Shown here piece by piece: positions 37,705 to 46,273 of a DNA stretch of 64,000 bases; positions within the stretch are counted from its first letter, which is position 1; each line of letters starts with the position of its first letter. Source of the stretch: Mesorhizobium sp. M4B.F.Ca.ET.058.02.1.1 (GTDB lineage Bacteria; Pseudomonadota; Alphaproteobacteria; Rhizobiales; Rhizobiaceae). Made by a program: the position numbers and the translations under genes. Below the pieces are notes generated by a model that did no database searches, had not been told where the DNA came from, and was given only the letters and a program-made list of their open reading frames with translations. The stretch spans positions 3,224,001-3,288,000 of the forward strand of contig NZ_CP034450.1 in assembly GCF_003952505.1 (NCBI RefSeq), read 5' to 3'.

Positions 37705-37740
37705 GATTCGTGTTGCCCCGGGGACTCTTGTCACCGAGTC
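37705..37740. promoter_or_regulatory. Cluster of three GANTC (CcrM) sites upstream of gcrA
   Basis: GATTC (37705-37709), GACTC (37723-37727) and GAGTC (37736-37740) fall within 36 bp, about 145-180 bp before gcrA. GANTC is the CcrM methylation target, and GcrA acts at promoters with methylated GANTC. The cluster suggests that gcrA transcription is tied to replication-dependent methylation. Confidence 0.65.
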
Positions 37741-37885
37741 AGCGCATGAGGTATTTGTAGTTGAGAAATAACTAGATTTCGTGCGGCGGACCTAATCACC
37801 CGATATATGTGGTGTTGTCTGCCCGGCGGGAGCCGGGACGGGAAGGGATTCCGATCGCCGCACGCCTCAGCAGGAGCGCGGTCTC

Positions 37886-38404
37886 ATGAACTGGACTGAC
37901 GAGCGGGTAGAACTTCTCAGGAAACTGTGGTCGGAAGGGCTGAGCGCCAGCCAGATTGCGGCACAGCTGGGAGGCGTCAGCCGCAACGCGGTCATCGGCA
38001 AGGTGCATCGCCTGAAGCTGTCGGGCCGCGGCCGCGCGACGGCCAGCCCGGCTCGCCAGAAGAAAACCGTGCAGGGATCGTCCATCCAGAAATCGGTATC
38101 GCGCGCCGCGACCGCCACGCGCCATGTCACCACCTCGATCGGCGCGACCGCGCTCCAGGCTCAGTTCGACGCCGAGCCTGTGGCGCGCCACTATATCCGC
38201 CCGGTGGAAAACGTCGTCGTACCGATCTCGCGGCATCTGCAGCTGGTCGAGCTGACCGAGCGCACCTGCAAATGGCCGAATGGCGACCCGCTGTCGGAAG
38301 ACTTCAACTTCTGCGGCAACGACGCCGCCGAGACCGGCCCGTACTGCAAATACCACTCTCGCGTCGCGTTCCAGCCGGCGGCGGAGCGGCGCAGAAGCCG
38401 CTGA
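37886..38404 (+). CDS. gcrA: GcrA cell-cycle regulator
   Basis: GcrA is the alphaproteobacterial sigma70-binding factor that activates promoters with methylated GANTC. The 172-residue protein begins MNWTDERVELLRKLWSEGLS, the DNA-binding helical domain, with the conserved QIAAQLGGVSRNAVIGKVHR followed by LKLSGRGR. A basic linker follows, then the C-terminal sigma-interacting domain with RTCKWPNGDP, FCGN and YCKYHSRVAFQP (a Cys-rich block). Start ATG has a CAGGAG site about 15 nt upstream. Three GANTC sites lie in its promoter. Confidence 0.96.
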   Translation: MNWTDERVELLRKLWSEGLSASQIAAQLGGVSRNAVIGKVHRLKLSGRGRATASPARQKKTVQGSSIQKSVSRAATATRHVTTSIGATALQAQFDAEPVARHYIRPVENVVVPISRHLQLVELTERTCKWPNGDPLSEDFNFCGNDAAETGPYCKYHSRVAFQPAAERRRSR

Positions 38405-38520
38405 GCAATAGCGAATAGCGAATAGCGAATAGCGAATAGGAACGGCTTGGCTTCTTGTGACAGGGAGCAAGCCATTTTTGGTGTTCTCTATTCGCTACTT
38501 TCTATTCGCTGTTCGCTCTC
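38405..38520. repeat. 7-bp tandem repeat with distant inverted copies
   Basis: The unit GCGAATA is repeated about four and a half times at 38405-38439. Inverted copies (TATTCGCT, CTGTTCGCTC) recur at 38485-38520. The tract fills the gap between the convergent gcrA and corA genes and could form a long hairpin acting as a two-way terminator. Slippage could change the copy number. Confidence 0.7.
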
Positions 38521-38523
38521 CCT

Positions 38524-39534
38524 TCACAGCCATCCATTCTTCCTGAACCGCCAGTACAGGAACGAGCAGATCAGCGCGATCGCAACCAGCACGGTCGGGT
38601 AGCCATACTCCATGTGCAGTTCCGGCATGTCGTTGAAATTCATGCCGTAGATGCCGGCGAAGGCCGTCGGCACCGCCAGGATGGCGGCCCAGGAGGCGAG
38701 TTTTTTCGAGATCGCGGTTTCCTGACTCTGGCCGACCAGAAGACTGGCTTCGAACGCGAAAGCCAGCACCTCGCGCAGGCTGTCGATCTTTTCCTGGACC
38801 GTGCGGATATGGTCGGTCACGTCGCGGAACAGCGGGTGCATCGAAGCATTGATCTGCGGCAGGTCGGCGCTGGTCAGCCGGCGGCAGACCTCGACCAGCG
38901 GCAGAGCCGCGTTGCGCAGCCGCAGGAGATCGCGGCGCAGCATATAGAGCCGCTCGATGTCGGAGCCGGTCATCGGCCTGAGCAGGACCTTGTCCTCGAT
39001 CGCCTCGACCTCGTCCTCGATCTGCTCCAGAACCGGCATGTAGTTGTCGACGATGAAGTCGAGAATGGCATAGAGGACGAAGTCCTCGCCCTTGGCGAGC
39101 GAATGCGGGCAGGTTTCCCAATGCTGACGGACCGCGGCATAGGATGTCGACGGTCCATGCCTGACGCTGACGATGTAGCCGGCGCCGACGAACAAATGCG
39201 TCTCGCCGAAGGTGACGCGGCCGTCGATCAGCTGGGCGGTGCGCGCGACGATGAACAGGGCATCGCCATATTGCTCGATCTTCGGCCGCTGGTGCGGATG
39301 CTCGGCATCCTCGATCGCCAGATCGTGCAGATGGAATTGCGCCTGTACGCGCAGCAAAAGATTGCGGTCCGGCTCCAGAAGTCCGATCCAGACGACATGG
39401 TCAGGCTTCTTGGCCCAGTCACCGGCCTCCTCGATCGGAATGTCGGCGATGCGGCGGCCGGCCGTATAGACGCTTGACGCGATGATGCCGGACGTCGGCG
39501 GCGGGGCCGGAGTGAGGTTCCGAACGTTTTCCAT
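38524..39534 (-). CDS. corA: CorA family magnesium/cobalt transporter
   Basis: CorA is a homopentameric Mg2+ channel. The 336-residue protein has a long soluble N-domain with the willow helices (EQIEDEVEAIEDKVLLRPMT) and two C-terminal helices, TM1 ending in the signature YGMNF (AFAGIYGMNFNDMPEL) and TM2 TVLVAIALICSFLYWRF, ending basic (RFRKNGWL). The ATG at 39534 has CAGGAG 7 nt before it; a GTG 24 bp upstream would overlap that site. Substrate could be Mg2+, Co2+ or Ni2+. Confidence 0.93.
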   Translation of the reverse strand: MENVRNLTPAPPPTSGIIASSVYTAGRRIADIPIEEAGDWAKKPDHVVWIGLLEPDRNLLLRVQAQFHLHDLAIEDAEHPHQRPKIEQYGDALFIVARTAQLIDGRVTFGETHLFVGAGYIVSVRHGPSTSYAAVRQHWETCPHSLAKGEDFVLYAILDFIVDNYMPVLEQIEDEVEAIEDKVLLRPMTGSDIERLYMLRRDLLRLRNAALPLVEVCRRLTSADLPQINASMHPLFRDVTDHIRTVQEKIDSLREVLAFAFEASLLVGQSQETAISKKLASWAAILAVPTAFAGIYGMNFNDMPELHMEYGYPTVLVAIALICSFLYWRFRKNGWL

Positions 39535-39625
39535 AACAAACTCCTGAGGCACGGCCACTGATCAGGATTCAGGAACGTTCGCGGGAGCTTAGCCTAAATT
39601 AGCACGGCGTTCGAGAGGCCATCGT

Positions 39626-40351
39626 TCACTTCACCGGCAGCGTGCCGGGAACAGCGATCTTGTCCGTCTTGTCACCCTTCGGCCGCTCGGCCGGCATCTG
39701 GTCGCCGGTGACGATGTAGTAGATGGTCTCGGCGATGTTGGTGGCGTGGTCACCGATGCGCTCGATGTTCTTGGCGCAGAACAAAAGATGCGTGCAGGGC
39801 GTGATGTTGCGCGGATCTTCCATCATGTAGGTCAAAAGCTCGCGAAACAGCGAGGTATACATGGCGTCGATCTGGTCGTCGCGATCGCGCACGAAGCCGA
39901 TCTTTTCCACCGAGCGCGAGGCGTAGACGTCGAGCACTTCCTTCAGCTGCGTCAGCGCCAGGTCGGCCAGGGCCTCGAGGCCCCGGTACAGGCTGGTCGG
40001 CTGGCGTCCGTCGATGACGGCCGCCACCCGCTTGGCGACGTTCTTGCCGAGGTCGCCGACGCGCTCGATGTCGGCGGAGATGCGGATCGCGCCGACGATC
40101 TCGCGCAGGTCCGTCGCCATTGGCTGGCGTCTGGCGATGATGACGATCGCCTTGTCGTCGATCTCGCGCTGCCCTTCGTCGAGGGCCTGATCGTCCCGGA
40201 TGACCTTCTGGGCGAGGCCGGGATCGGCATTGACCAAGGCGGTGATCGCCTGCTCGACCATGCGCTCGGCATGGCCGCCCATCGCAGCGATGCGCTTCGA
40301 CAGGTATTTCAGCTCTTCGTCATAGGCACTGATGATATGCACGGACTGCAT
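39626..40351 (-). CDS. phoU: Phosphate signalling protein PhoU
   Basis: PhoU links the Pst phosphate transporter to the PhoR kinase and lowers PHO signalling when phosphate is plentiful. The 241-residue all-helical protein shows the duplicated PhoU repeats: ERVGDLGKNVAKRVAAVI and ERIGDHATNIAETIYYIV, each with the metal-binding E/DxxxD pattern. It starts 111 bp after phoR on the same strand. The pstSCAB genes, which usually lie between phoR and phoU in rhizobia, are missing here. Confidence 0.95.
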   Translation of the reverse strand: MQSVHIISAYDEELKYLSKRIAAMGGHAERMVEQAITALVNADPGLAQKVIRDDQALDEGQREIDDKAIVIIARRQPMATDLREIVGAIRISADIERVGDLGKNVAKRVAAVIDGRQPTSLYRGLEALADLALTQLKEVLDVYASRSVEKIGFVRDRDDQIDAMYTSLFRELLTYMMEDPRNITPCTHLLFCAKNIERIGDHATNIAETIYYIVTGDQMPAERPKGDKTDKIAVPGTLPVK

Positions 40352-40462
40352 GAACGAATGCCTTCCCGGGGTCTTTTTGACCGAGTCGCTTCCTCAATCT
40401 CCCGCTGATACGCCAGCCGGATGACAGAAAGAAGAAACAGCCAGTTAGCAAATAGTACTGAC

Positions 40463-41728
40463 TCAGCGCGCTGGCAAATGGACCGAGAACGCCGCGCCTT
40501 TGCCGACTTCCGACTTGATCGACAGCCTGGCATTGTGGCGCGTCAGTATGTGCTTGACGATCGACAGGCCAAGGCCGGTGCCCTTCTGGGTGCGGCTGCT
40601 TTCGACGTCGACGCGGTAGAAGCGCTCGGTGATGCGCGGAATGTGTTCTTCGGGGATGCCCGGGCCGTAGTCCCTGATGGTGACGTCGATGCCCGGCTCG
40701 GGGCCGGTCCCGTCGCGGGCGATCGACACCGTGACACGCCCGCCCGACTGGCCGTACTTGCAGGCGTTTTCCAGGAGGTTCTCGAAGACCTGGAAAAGCT
40801 CGTCACGGTCGCCCGGCACGTCTAGCGGCCCGTCGACGAAGTCGCGCTCGATGACGACGCTGTTCTCACGCGCAAGAGGCGCCAGCGAGTCGATGACGCT
40901 GTCGATGGTCTGGCGAAGATCGACCTCGGTTCCCGGCTTCAGGTAGGGCTTCATCTCCAGCCGCGACAGCGACAGGAGATCGTCGATCAGGCGGGCCATG
41001 CGGCCGGTCTGGTTCTGCATGATCTGCAGGAACTGGTCGCGCGCCGCCGGATCGCCGCGGGCCGGCCCGCGCAGCGTCTCGATGAAGCCCGAGATCGAGG
41101 CAAGCGGCGTGCGCAACTCATGGCTGGCATTGGCGATGAAATCGGCGCGCATCCTGTCGATCCGGCGCGCCTCGCTCTGGTCCTTGAACACCAGCACATA
41201 GAGGTCGGTGGCATGGCCGACAGAGGATGCGCTGACACGATAGGCCCGTTCGACCGGCAGCTTCTCGGTGTAGTCGACCATGTCGGATGCGACGGTCCCC
41301 GACAGGACGCTGTCCAGCAAGGCCTGCATTTCGGGGGCGCGGAATTTCAGCGACAGCGACATGCCCGGCGCAAGGCCGCCAAAGGCGGCGAAAGCGGCGG
41401 CGTTGGCGTGGACGATGGTGGCGGTGCGGTCGAAGATGATCAGCGGATCGGCGACAGCGGCCGCAAGGTATTCGCCAGAAAGCCGCTGCAAGCCGCCTGC
41501 TTCCATTGCCGCTGCGTCCTCAGTTGACCGGCGCGGGGCGCCCGACGGCAACAGCGCCGCCGCCACCAGCAGGGCAATCGCCGCCACGAGCACATAGGCC
41601 GAAATGCCGGCAAGGCCATAGACGGCGAAAACCGCGACGATGCCGGCGGCAAGCAGCCAGCGACTCCCCCACAGCCGGACGGCCACCGGTTGCGCCGTGC
41701 CCTTCTGCTCCGCGTTCAGCTCAGCCAT
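40463..41728 (-). CDS. phoR: Phosphate regulon sensor kinase PhoR
   Basis: A 421-residue histidine kinase. Two N-terminal membrane helices (LLAAGIVAVFAVYGLAGISA and YVLVAAIALLVAAALLP) precede a PAS segment (PLIIFDRTATIVHANAAAFA), HisKA with the phospho-His in FIANASHELRTPLASISGFI, the N-box FENLLENACKYG, and ATP-lid motifs DYGPGIPEEHI and GTGLGLSIVKHI. The PAS-HK architecture plus phoU downstream identify it as PhoR. The start ATG 41728 (MAELNAEQKG) is chosen because a longer frame would overlap the divergent ppk2 gene. The response regulator phoB is not in view. Confidence 0.9.
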   Translation of the reverse strand: MAELNAEQKGTAQPVAVRLWGSRWLLAAGIVAVFAVYGLAGISAYVLVAAIALLVAAALLPSGAPRRSTEDAAAMEAGGLQRLSGEYLAAAVADPLIIFDRTATIVHANAAAFAAFGGLAPGMSLSLKFRAPEMQALLDSVLSGTVASDMVDYTEKLPVERAYRVSASSVGHATDLYVLVFKDQSEARRIDRMRADFIANASHELRTPLASISGFIETLRGPARGDPAARDQFLQIMQNQTGRMARLIDDLLSLSRLEMKPYLKPGTEVDLRQTIDSVIDSLAPLARENSVVIERDFVDGPLDVPGDRDELFQVFENLLENACKYGQSGGRVTVSIARDGTGPEPGIDVTIRDYGPGIPEEHIPRITERFYRVDVESSRTQKGTGLGLSIVKHILTRHNARLSIKSEVGKGAAFSVHLPAR

Positions 41729-41888
41729 TCGCGCGCTCGCGCCCCATGCCTCTTCCCCGTCGCCGGTCGCGAAAACTTCCGCTGGACCGGCCTGGAGTGC
41801 TACAGCGTCATTTGCGCATCCAAACCGGGGCGCGGCGCCGTTGAGGCTCCCAATAGCATGAGTCCGCAAGCTGGAAAGGTTCGTCTCG

Positions 41889-42788
41889 ATGAAAAAAGCC
41901 AAGGCAAGTCCCGCCCCGGCACCGGGTCCGCTGAAAATCACGGTCGACGGCAAGGAGCGGGAGTTCGACATCGAGAATCCGGTGCTTCCCGACTGGATCG
42001 AGGACAACAAGCTGACCGCCGGCGGCTATCCCTACGACAAGAAGATGAAGAGCGAGGAATATGACGCGACGCTCGAGCAGCTGCAGATCGAGCTGGTCAA
42101 GGCGCAGGCCTGGCTGCAGGCGACCGGCAAGCGGGTGATGGCGCTGTTCGAGGGCCGTGACGCCGCCGGCAAGGGCGGCACGATCTTCGTGCTGCGCCAG
42201 TACATGAACCCGCGCACCGCGCGCAATGTGGCGCTGACAAAGCCGACGCCGACCGAGCTCGGACAGTGGTATTACCAGCGCTATGTCGCCCATTTCCCGA
42301 CATCGGGTGAATTCGTGACCTTCGACCGTTCTTGGTACAACCGCGGCGGGGTCGAGCCGGTGATGGGCTTCTGCACGCCCGAGCAGCACGAGAAATTCCT
42401 CGGCGAGACGCCGCATTTCGAGCGGATGATCTGCAACGAAGGCATCCACTTCTTCAAATTCTGGCTGAACATCGGCCGTGAAACCCAGCTCGAACGTTTC
42501 CACGACCGCCGCTGGAGCCCGCTGAAGAACTGGAAGTTCTCGCCGATCGACGTCGCAGGCATCAACAAATGGGACGACTACACGAAGGCGCGCGACCTCA
42601 TGGTCGAACGCACGCACAAGGAGTTCGCGCCCTGGATCGTCGTGCGGGCCAACGACAAGCGACGGGCGCGGCTGGCTGTGATCAGGCGCATCCTGTCGTC
42701 GCTGCCCTATGACGGGCGCGACCTCGAAATCGTCGGCAAGGAAGACAAGAAGATCATCGGCGAAGGGCCATCATTCCTGGAGAAGTAG
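41889..42788 (+). CDS. ppk2: Polyphosphate kinase 2
   Basis: PPK2 transfers phosphate between polyphosphate and nucleoside diphosphates, usually making ATP or GTP from polyphosphate. The 299-residue protein has Walker A in [19 protein letters not shown], lid residues [10 protein letters not shown], Walker B in [20 protein letters not shown], and [20 protein letters not shown]. It diverges from phoR, consistent with phosphate metabolism. A lysine- and proline-rich N-terminus of about 20 residues precedes the domain. Confidence 0.95.
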   Translation: MKKAKASPAPAPGPLKITVDGKEREFDIENPVLPDWIEDNKLTAGGYPYDKKMKSEEYDATLEQLQIELVKAQAWLQATGKRVMALFEGRDAAGKGGTIFVLRQYMNPRTARNVALTKPTPTELGQWYYQRYVAHFPTSGEFVTFDRSWYNRGGVEPVMGFCTPEQHEKFLGETPHFERMICNEGIHFFKFWLNIGRETQLERFHDRRWSPLKNWKFSPIDVAGINKWDDYTKARDLMVERTHKEFAPWIVVRANDKRRARLAVIRRILSSLPYDGRDLEIVGKEDKKIIGEGPSFLEK

Positions 42789-42823
42789 GTCCCATTTCGC
42801 CGACGATACGGGGCTGGCGGTCC

Positions 42824-42875
42824 TAGAGCCGGATGATTTCAGGTCGAATCGACCTGAAATCTGAATCCGGCTCTA
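42824..42875. repeat. Rhizobial palindromic repeat, hairpin 1
   Basis: TAGAGCCGGAT at one end pairs with the complementary end near 42864-42875, and the centre TTTCAGGTCGAATCGACCTG continues the stem. The whole forms one long imperfect hairpin, typical of Rhizobiales intergenic palindromes. It follows ppk2. Confidence 0.7.
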
Positions 42876-42886
42876 AATCAAAGAGA

Positions 42887-42939
42887 TAGAGCATGATGTC
42901 GTCCGAAAACCGCGTCACACTTTTCGGCATCATGCTCTA
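42887..42939. repeat. Rhizobial palindromic repeat, hairpin 2
   Basis: TAGAGCATGATG (42887-42898) and CATCATGCTCTA (42928-42939) are perfect 12-bp inverted arms with inner CGAAAA/TTTTCG. This is the widespread rhizobial AGAGCATGAT palindrome. Its last three bases are the stop codon of the crotonase gene, so the repeat has become part of that gene's end. Confidence 0.75.
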
Positions 42940-43686
42940 GGCCGCCAGCCGGGCGATGCGCTGCAGCCGCTTCAGGGTGGTGTCGTCCTGCAGCGCCTGC
43001 TGGAACAGCGATATCTCCTGGTCGATGCGGTCGCAGAGCGCGTTGGTGTCGCCCTTGAGCAGGCCGCGCGTCTGCAGGAGGGCTGCGACCGGCTTCTTGG
43101 CAAGCTGCCTTGCCCTGAGAAGGGCCGCGTCCTCGGCGCTGCCGTCGGCGACGATCTCGCCGACCAGCCCGAGCGCCTTGGCATCCTCGGCATGAAGGGT
43201 GTCGCCCAGGCAGAAGAAGCGGAAGGCGCCGGCATAGCCGAGCTTCTGCGGCGCCAGGATGCTGGTTGCCGCGTCCGGCACCAGGCCGAAATCGACAAAC
43301 GGCACCCGGAACGTGCTTGCGCTCGAGGCGATGACCATGTCGCAGTGGAACAGGATGGTGCAGCCGACACCGACGGCATCGCCGTCGACGCAGGCGAGCA
43401 CCGGTTTCGGAAAGGTGGCCAGCGTGCGGAACATGTCGGTGACGGCAGCGATCAGCTCTCGATGCTTGGTGGCGTCGAGGAACTCGGAGAAATCGCCGCC
43501 AAGGCAGAAGCAGCCTGCCAGGCCGCGCAGCACGACGACGCGCACGTCATCGTTGACGGCGGCTTCGTGGAAGGTCCTGGCCAGGCTGGCATAGGCGCGC
43601 CTGTCCAGGACCGGCCGGCCATCATGCGAGGAAACGGTGACGACCAGCGTGTGGCCGCGTAATTCTGGTTGCGGGTGGATACTCAT
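42937..43686 (-). CDS. Enoyl-CoA hydratase/isomerase (crotonase) family, quorum-sensing linked
   Basis: A 249-residue crotonase-fold protein: VRVVVLRGLAGCFCLGGDFS carries the oxyanion-hole segment, followed by GDAVGVGCTILFHCDMVIAS and FVDFGLVPDAATSILAPQKL. It starts 12 bp after the luxI-type gene, so the two are cotranscribed. In Mesorhizobium, a crotonase encoded beside a LuxI synthase has, to my knowledge, been tied to production of an unusual unsaturated acyl-homoserine lactone (MqsI/MqsC); that role is likely here by synteny. ATG 43686 has GGAG 7 nt upstream. Confidence 0.85.
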   Translation of the reverse strand: MSIHPQPELRGHTLVVTVSSHDGRPVLDRRAYASLARTFHEAAVNDDVRVVVLRGLAGCFCLGGDFSEFLDATKHRELIAAVTDMFRTLATFPKPVLACVDGDAVGVGCTILFHCDMVIASSASTFRVPFVDFGLVPDAATSILAPQKLGYAGAFRFFCLGDTLHAEDAKALGLVGEIVADGSAEDAALLRARQLAKKPVAALLQTRGLLKGDTNALCDRIDQEISLFQQALQDDTTLKRLQRIARLAA

Positions 43687-43698
43687 AACAAACTCCAA

Positions 43699-44337
43699 TC
43701 ACGATGCCTGCCGCAGGCCGAGCCTGTCGGGATAGCCCCTTGCCAGCACAGGGGCGAAATGATTGCGGCGCGCGCGCACCACGTCCAATGTGTGTTCGGT
43801 GAAGGTGAGCAGCGTGGCCACGACTTGTTGATTGCCGTAGGTACGCTGGTAGCCAAGCGGGGTCGCCAGGAAATGCAGTTGCAGCGCGCGCAGGACCCAC
43901 ATCGGCTCAAACTCGATGATGACCTGGTTGACGTTGCGCTTGAGTCCCCATTCGACGAAGCCGGCGATCAGCTCGGTGCCGACCGTCGACACGCCGCGCT
44001 TGCCATCACGGAAGCCCGGCGCCACGGCATAGCGCGTCAGCTCCCAGATGCGAGGCCCCGAGGGCGGCGTGCCTTCATAGAGATCCTGCAGCACCTCGGT
44101 CAGGAGATGGGCCCGGGTCGTCGGCAACATCCGCTGATAGCCGGCAAGCTCGCCGTTGCGGATGACGAGCTGGTGCACCGCCTCGTCATGGTCGAACTGG
44201 TCGATCTCGAGGCCGTCGGGGCGTTCGAGATCGGTCCAGCCCATCTCCTCGACGAAGATCTTGTAGCGCAACCGGTGGACGGCTTCCCAAAGGTCGGGGC
44301 GCTCCATCAATTCCTGGGTTGTTAGGGAAAAAAGCAT
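43699..44337 (-). CDS. Acyl-homoserine-lactone synthase (LuxI family)
   Basis: A 212-residue autoinducer synthase that makes acyl-homoserine lactones from SAM and acyl-ACP. Conserved LuxI residues are present: VHRLRYKIFVEEMGW (Arg, Phe, Trp), EIDQFDHDEAVHQLVI (Asp pair), GYQRMLPTT, and IWELTRYAVAP (Glu, Arg). ATG 44337 has AGGAG 7 nt upstream. luxR-type gene upstream and crotonase downstream complete the circuit. A near-perfect palindrome lies about 55 bp before the start and is a likely lux box. Confidence 0.93.
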   Translation of the reverse strand: MLFSLTTQELMERPDLWEAVHRLRYKIFVEEMGWTDLERPDGLEIDQFDHDEAVHQLVIRNGELAGYQRMLPTTRAHLLTEVLQDLYEGTPPSGPRIWELTRYAVAPGFRDGKRGVSTVGTELIAGFVEWGLKRNVNQVIIEFEPMWVLRALQLHFLATPLGYQRTYGNQQVVATLLTFTEHTLDVVRARRNHFAPVLARGYPDRLGLRQAS

Positions 44338-44391
44338 TAGCCGTCTCCTGTGTCCAAAAAGGAAGATACGGCCGGGCATTCCCGAAAAAAT

Positions 44392-44405
44392 TACGCGATC
44401 GCGTA
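44392..44405. promoter_or_regulatory. Candidate lux box in front of luxI
   Basis: TACGCGATCGCGTA is a perfect 14-bp palindrome between luxR and luxI. It lies 55 bp upstream of the luxI start, where a -42-centred activator site is expected. Binding by the LuxR protein encoded next door is inference. Confidence 0.6.
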
Positions 44406-44435
44406 GGCAAGAATTTCTAGGCCGGCACGGCCGAC

Positions 44436-45167
44436 CTAGCTAATATAGCCGCGCCTAATCGCTTCCGCGACGGCTTGCACCCTGTTGACGGCACCGAGTT
44501 TGCTTTTGGCGTTAAGAAGGTGTTTCTCGGAAGTGTGTTCCGAGATGCCTAGAATTTGAGATATTTCCCATTCGGACTTGCCGACGGCGGCCCATTGCAG
44601 GCATTCGCGTTCGCGCGGAGTCAATTCAATATGATCGATGGTCTTGGCGGCCATGGTGTGAATTTGCATGGCGCGGCCGATCGCATAGGTCGCCACCAGC
44701 GACACGATTCCGAACTCCGACTCGGACAATTCAACGGCCTCGCCGCCCAGCGACACCATGACGATCTGGCCGTCGAGCGTGATCAGCGGAAAAGCCAGGC
44801 CGTCGCGCAGCTTGAATTCCCTGGCGTCGCCCATCACCTCGCCGCTGCTCTTGTCGATGCGGATGCCTTCCGAAGCCTCCCGCCACTGGAACGGCGCCTG
44901 AAGCTGCTTCATGTGACTGACGACGGGATCGTGATCGACGTAGTTGCGCGCCACATAGCGCTCCAGCCACTCGCCCGGCCAGTCGCAGAGCAGGACGTGG
45001 TCTTTCTGCTGGCCGCGCGGCGTGCCCGGATGCGGAACCGTTCCAGCCATCAACGCCGTCAGGCCGAAGTTCGACGTGACGCCAAGCAGCCTTTCACAAA
45101 CCGCGGCCGCCGTGTTGGCGTGCTGCAGCTGATCGATGTATTCCAGTGTGCGATCAAAATGACCCAT
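44436..45167 (-). CDS. LuxR-type quorum-sensing regulator
   Basis: A 243-residue protein with an N-terminal autoinducer-binding domain (LCDWPGEWLERYVARNYVDH with the conserved Trp, Tyr, Asp; FQWREASEG) and a C-terminal LuxR HTH (LTPRERECLQWAAVGKSEWE then ILGISEHTSEKHLLNAKSKL). It lacks a receiver domain. It lies upstream of the luxI gene on the same strand, the normal arrangement for an autoinducing pair. Ligand probably the product of the neighbouring LuxI/crotonase pair. Confidence 0.93.
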   Translation of the reverse strand: MGHFDRTLEYIDQLQHANTAAAVCERLLGVTSNFGLTALMAGTVPHPGTPRGQQKDHVLLCDWPGEWLERYVARNYVDHDPVVSHMKQLQAPFQWREASEGIRIDKSSGEVMGDAREFKLRDGLAFPLITLDGQIVMVSLGGEAVELSESEFGIVSLVATYAIGRAMQIHTMAAKTIDHIELTPRERECLQWAAVGKSEWEISQILGISEHTSEKHLLNAKSKLGAVNRVQAVAEAIRRGYIS

Positions 45168-45403
45168 CGCAACATCTACCCCATGTTGCCTTCCGCATCA
45201 GAGATCGATGGTAGATGCCTGACCCGCGCTTCGCCATCAACCCCGGATTGCAAAGCTGCGCCGCTTTCGTGACCGGCTGATTGCCCCCTTTCAGCCGGCA
45301 CCGCGGAGCTATTTGCAAACTCCCTAAACCATACGCTTAAATTCACAGGTTGAAATCAAAAACCATTGTGCCGGCGTGATTTTCGTACGAAAAGCCCAAA
45401 GAC

Positions 45404-46273
45404 ATGACTGGGCGGAGTCTTCTTGTGACATTGCGGCGGATAGTTATCGCCCTGTCGATGCTGGTGGCGGCGCAGTCTTTTGCCGGCATGACATTTGCCG
45501 CCGAGCCGCAGGTGCCGGTGCTCTGGGACGCCAAGGAGCGGCTGCCGAAGCCGGACCTCTCGGCGCTGCCGCGCCTCAGATTCCTCACCACCACCGATTT
45601 CCCGCCGTTCAACTTCCTGGATGGCGGCGGCAGGCTGTCCGGTTTCCATGTCGACCTGGCACGGGCGATCTGCGCCGAGCTCGGCATCGCCGAGAAGTGC
45701 CAGATCCAGGCGCTGCCCTGGGGCGAGCTCGACGAGGCGCTGCAGAAGGGCGAAGGCGAGGCGATCATCGCCGGCATCGCCGCGACAGCTGAAACGCGGT
45801 CCAAATACGCCTTCTCGCGATCGTACCTGCAGTTTCCGGCGCGCTTCATCATGCCGAAGGCGAAGGCCTTTACCGAACCGATCCTCGACAAGCTACGCAG
45901 CAAGCGCGTCGGCGTCGTTGCCGGCTCGGCGCATGAAAAGATGCTGCGCGACTATTTCGGCACCGTCCAGGTCGTCCCCTTCGACACGCCGGAAACGCTC
46001 TACGGGGACCTCAAGGCCGGCAAGATCGATGCCGCCTTCGGCGACGGCATGCGCTTTGCCTTTTGGCTAGGCGGCACCGACGCGGCCGGCTGCTGCCGCT
46101 TCGCCGGCGGGCCGTACCTGGCGCCCGAATATCTGGGCTCGGGCATGGCGATCGCCACGAGGGCCGGCGATCCGGCGCTGGCGGCGGCCATGGACTATGC
46201 ACTGCAGGAGATTTCGGTGAAGGGCACCTTCGCCGAATTCTATCTGCGCTATTTTCCGGTCAGCTTCTTCTGA
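45404..46273 (+). CDS. Extracellular solute-binding protein family 3 (amino-acid type)
   Basis: A 289-residue exported protein with a signal peptide (IALSMLVAAQSFAGMTFAAE) and SBP_bac_3 blocks: LRFLTTTDFPPFNFLDGGGR, SGFHVDLARAICAELGIA, AIIAGIAATAETRSKYAFSR and GVVAGSAHEKMLRDYFG. A GGTDAAGCCRFAGG loop again has adjacent Cys. No permease genes adjoin it, so it may serve a distant transporter or a receptor. A 236-bp gap separates it from luxR and shows no other gene. Confidence 0.87.
   Translation: MTGRSLLVTLRRIVIALSMLVAAQSFAGMTFAAEPQVPVLWDAKERLPKPDLSALPRLRFLTTTDFPPFNFLDGGGRLSGFHVDLARAICAELGIAEKCQIQALPWGELDEALQKGEGEAIIAGIAATAETRSKYAFSRSYLQFPARFIMPKAKAFTEPILDKLRSKRVGVVAGSAHEKMLRDYFGTVQVVPFDTPETLYGDLKAGKIDAAFGDGMRFAFWLGGTDAAGCCRFAGGPYLAPEYLGSGMAIATRAGDPALAAAMDYALQEISVKGTFAEFYLRYFPVSFF

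Noticed and set aside
41729..41888. PHO box between phoR and ppk2
   Set aside because: Only weak partial matches to the CTGTCAT direct repeats are seen; not enough to claim a PhoB site.
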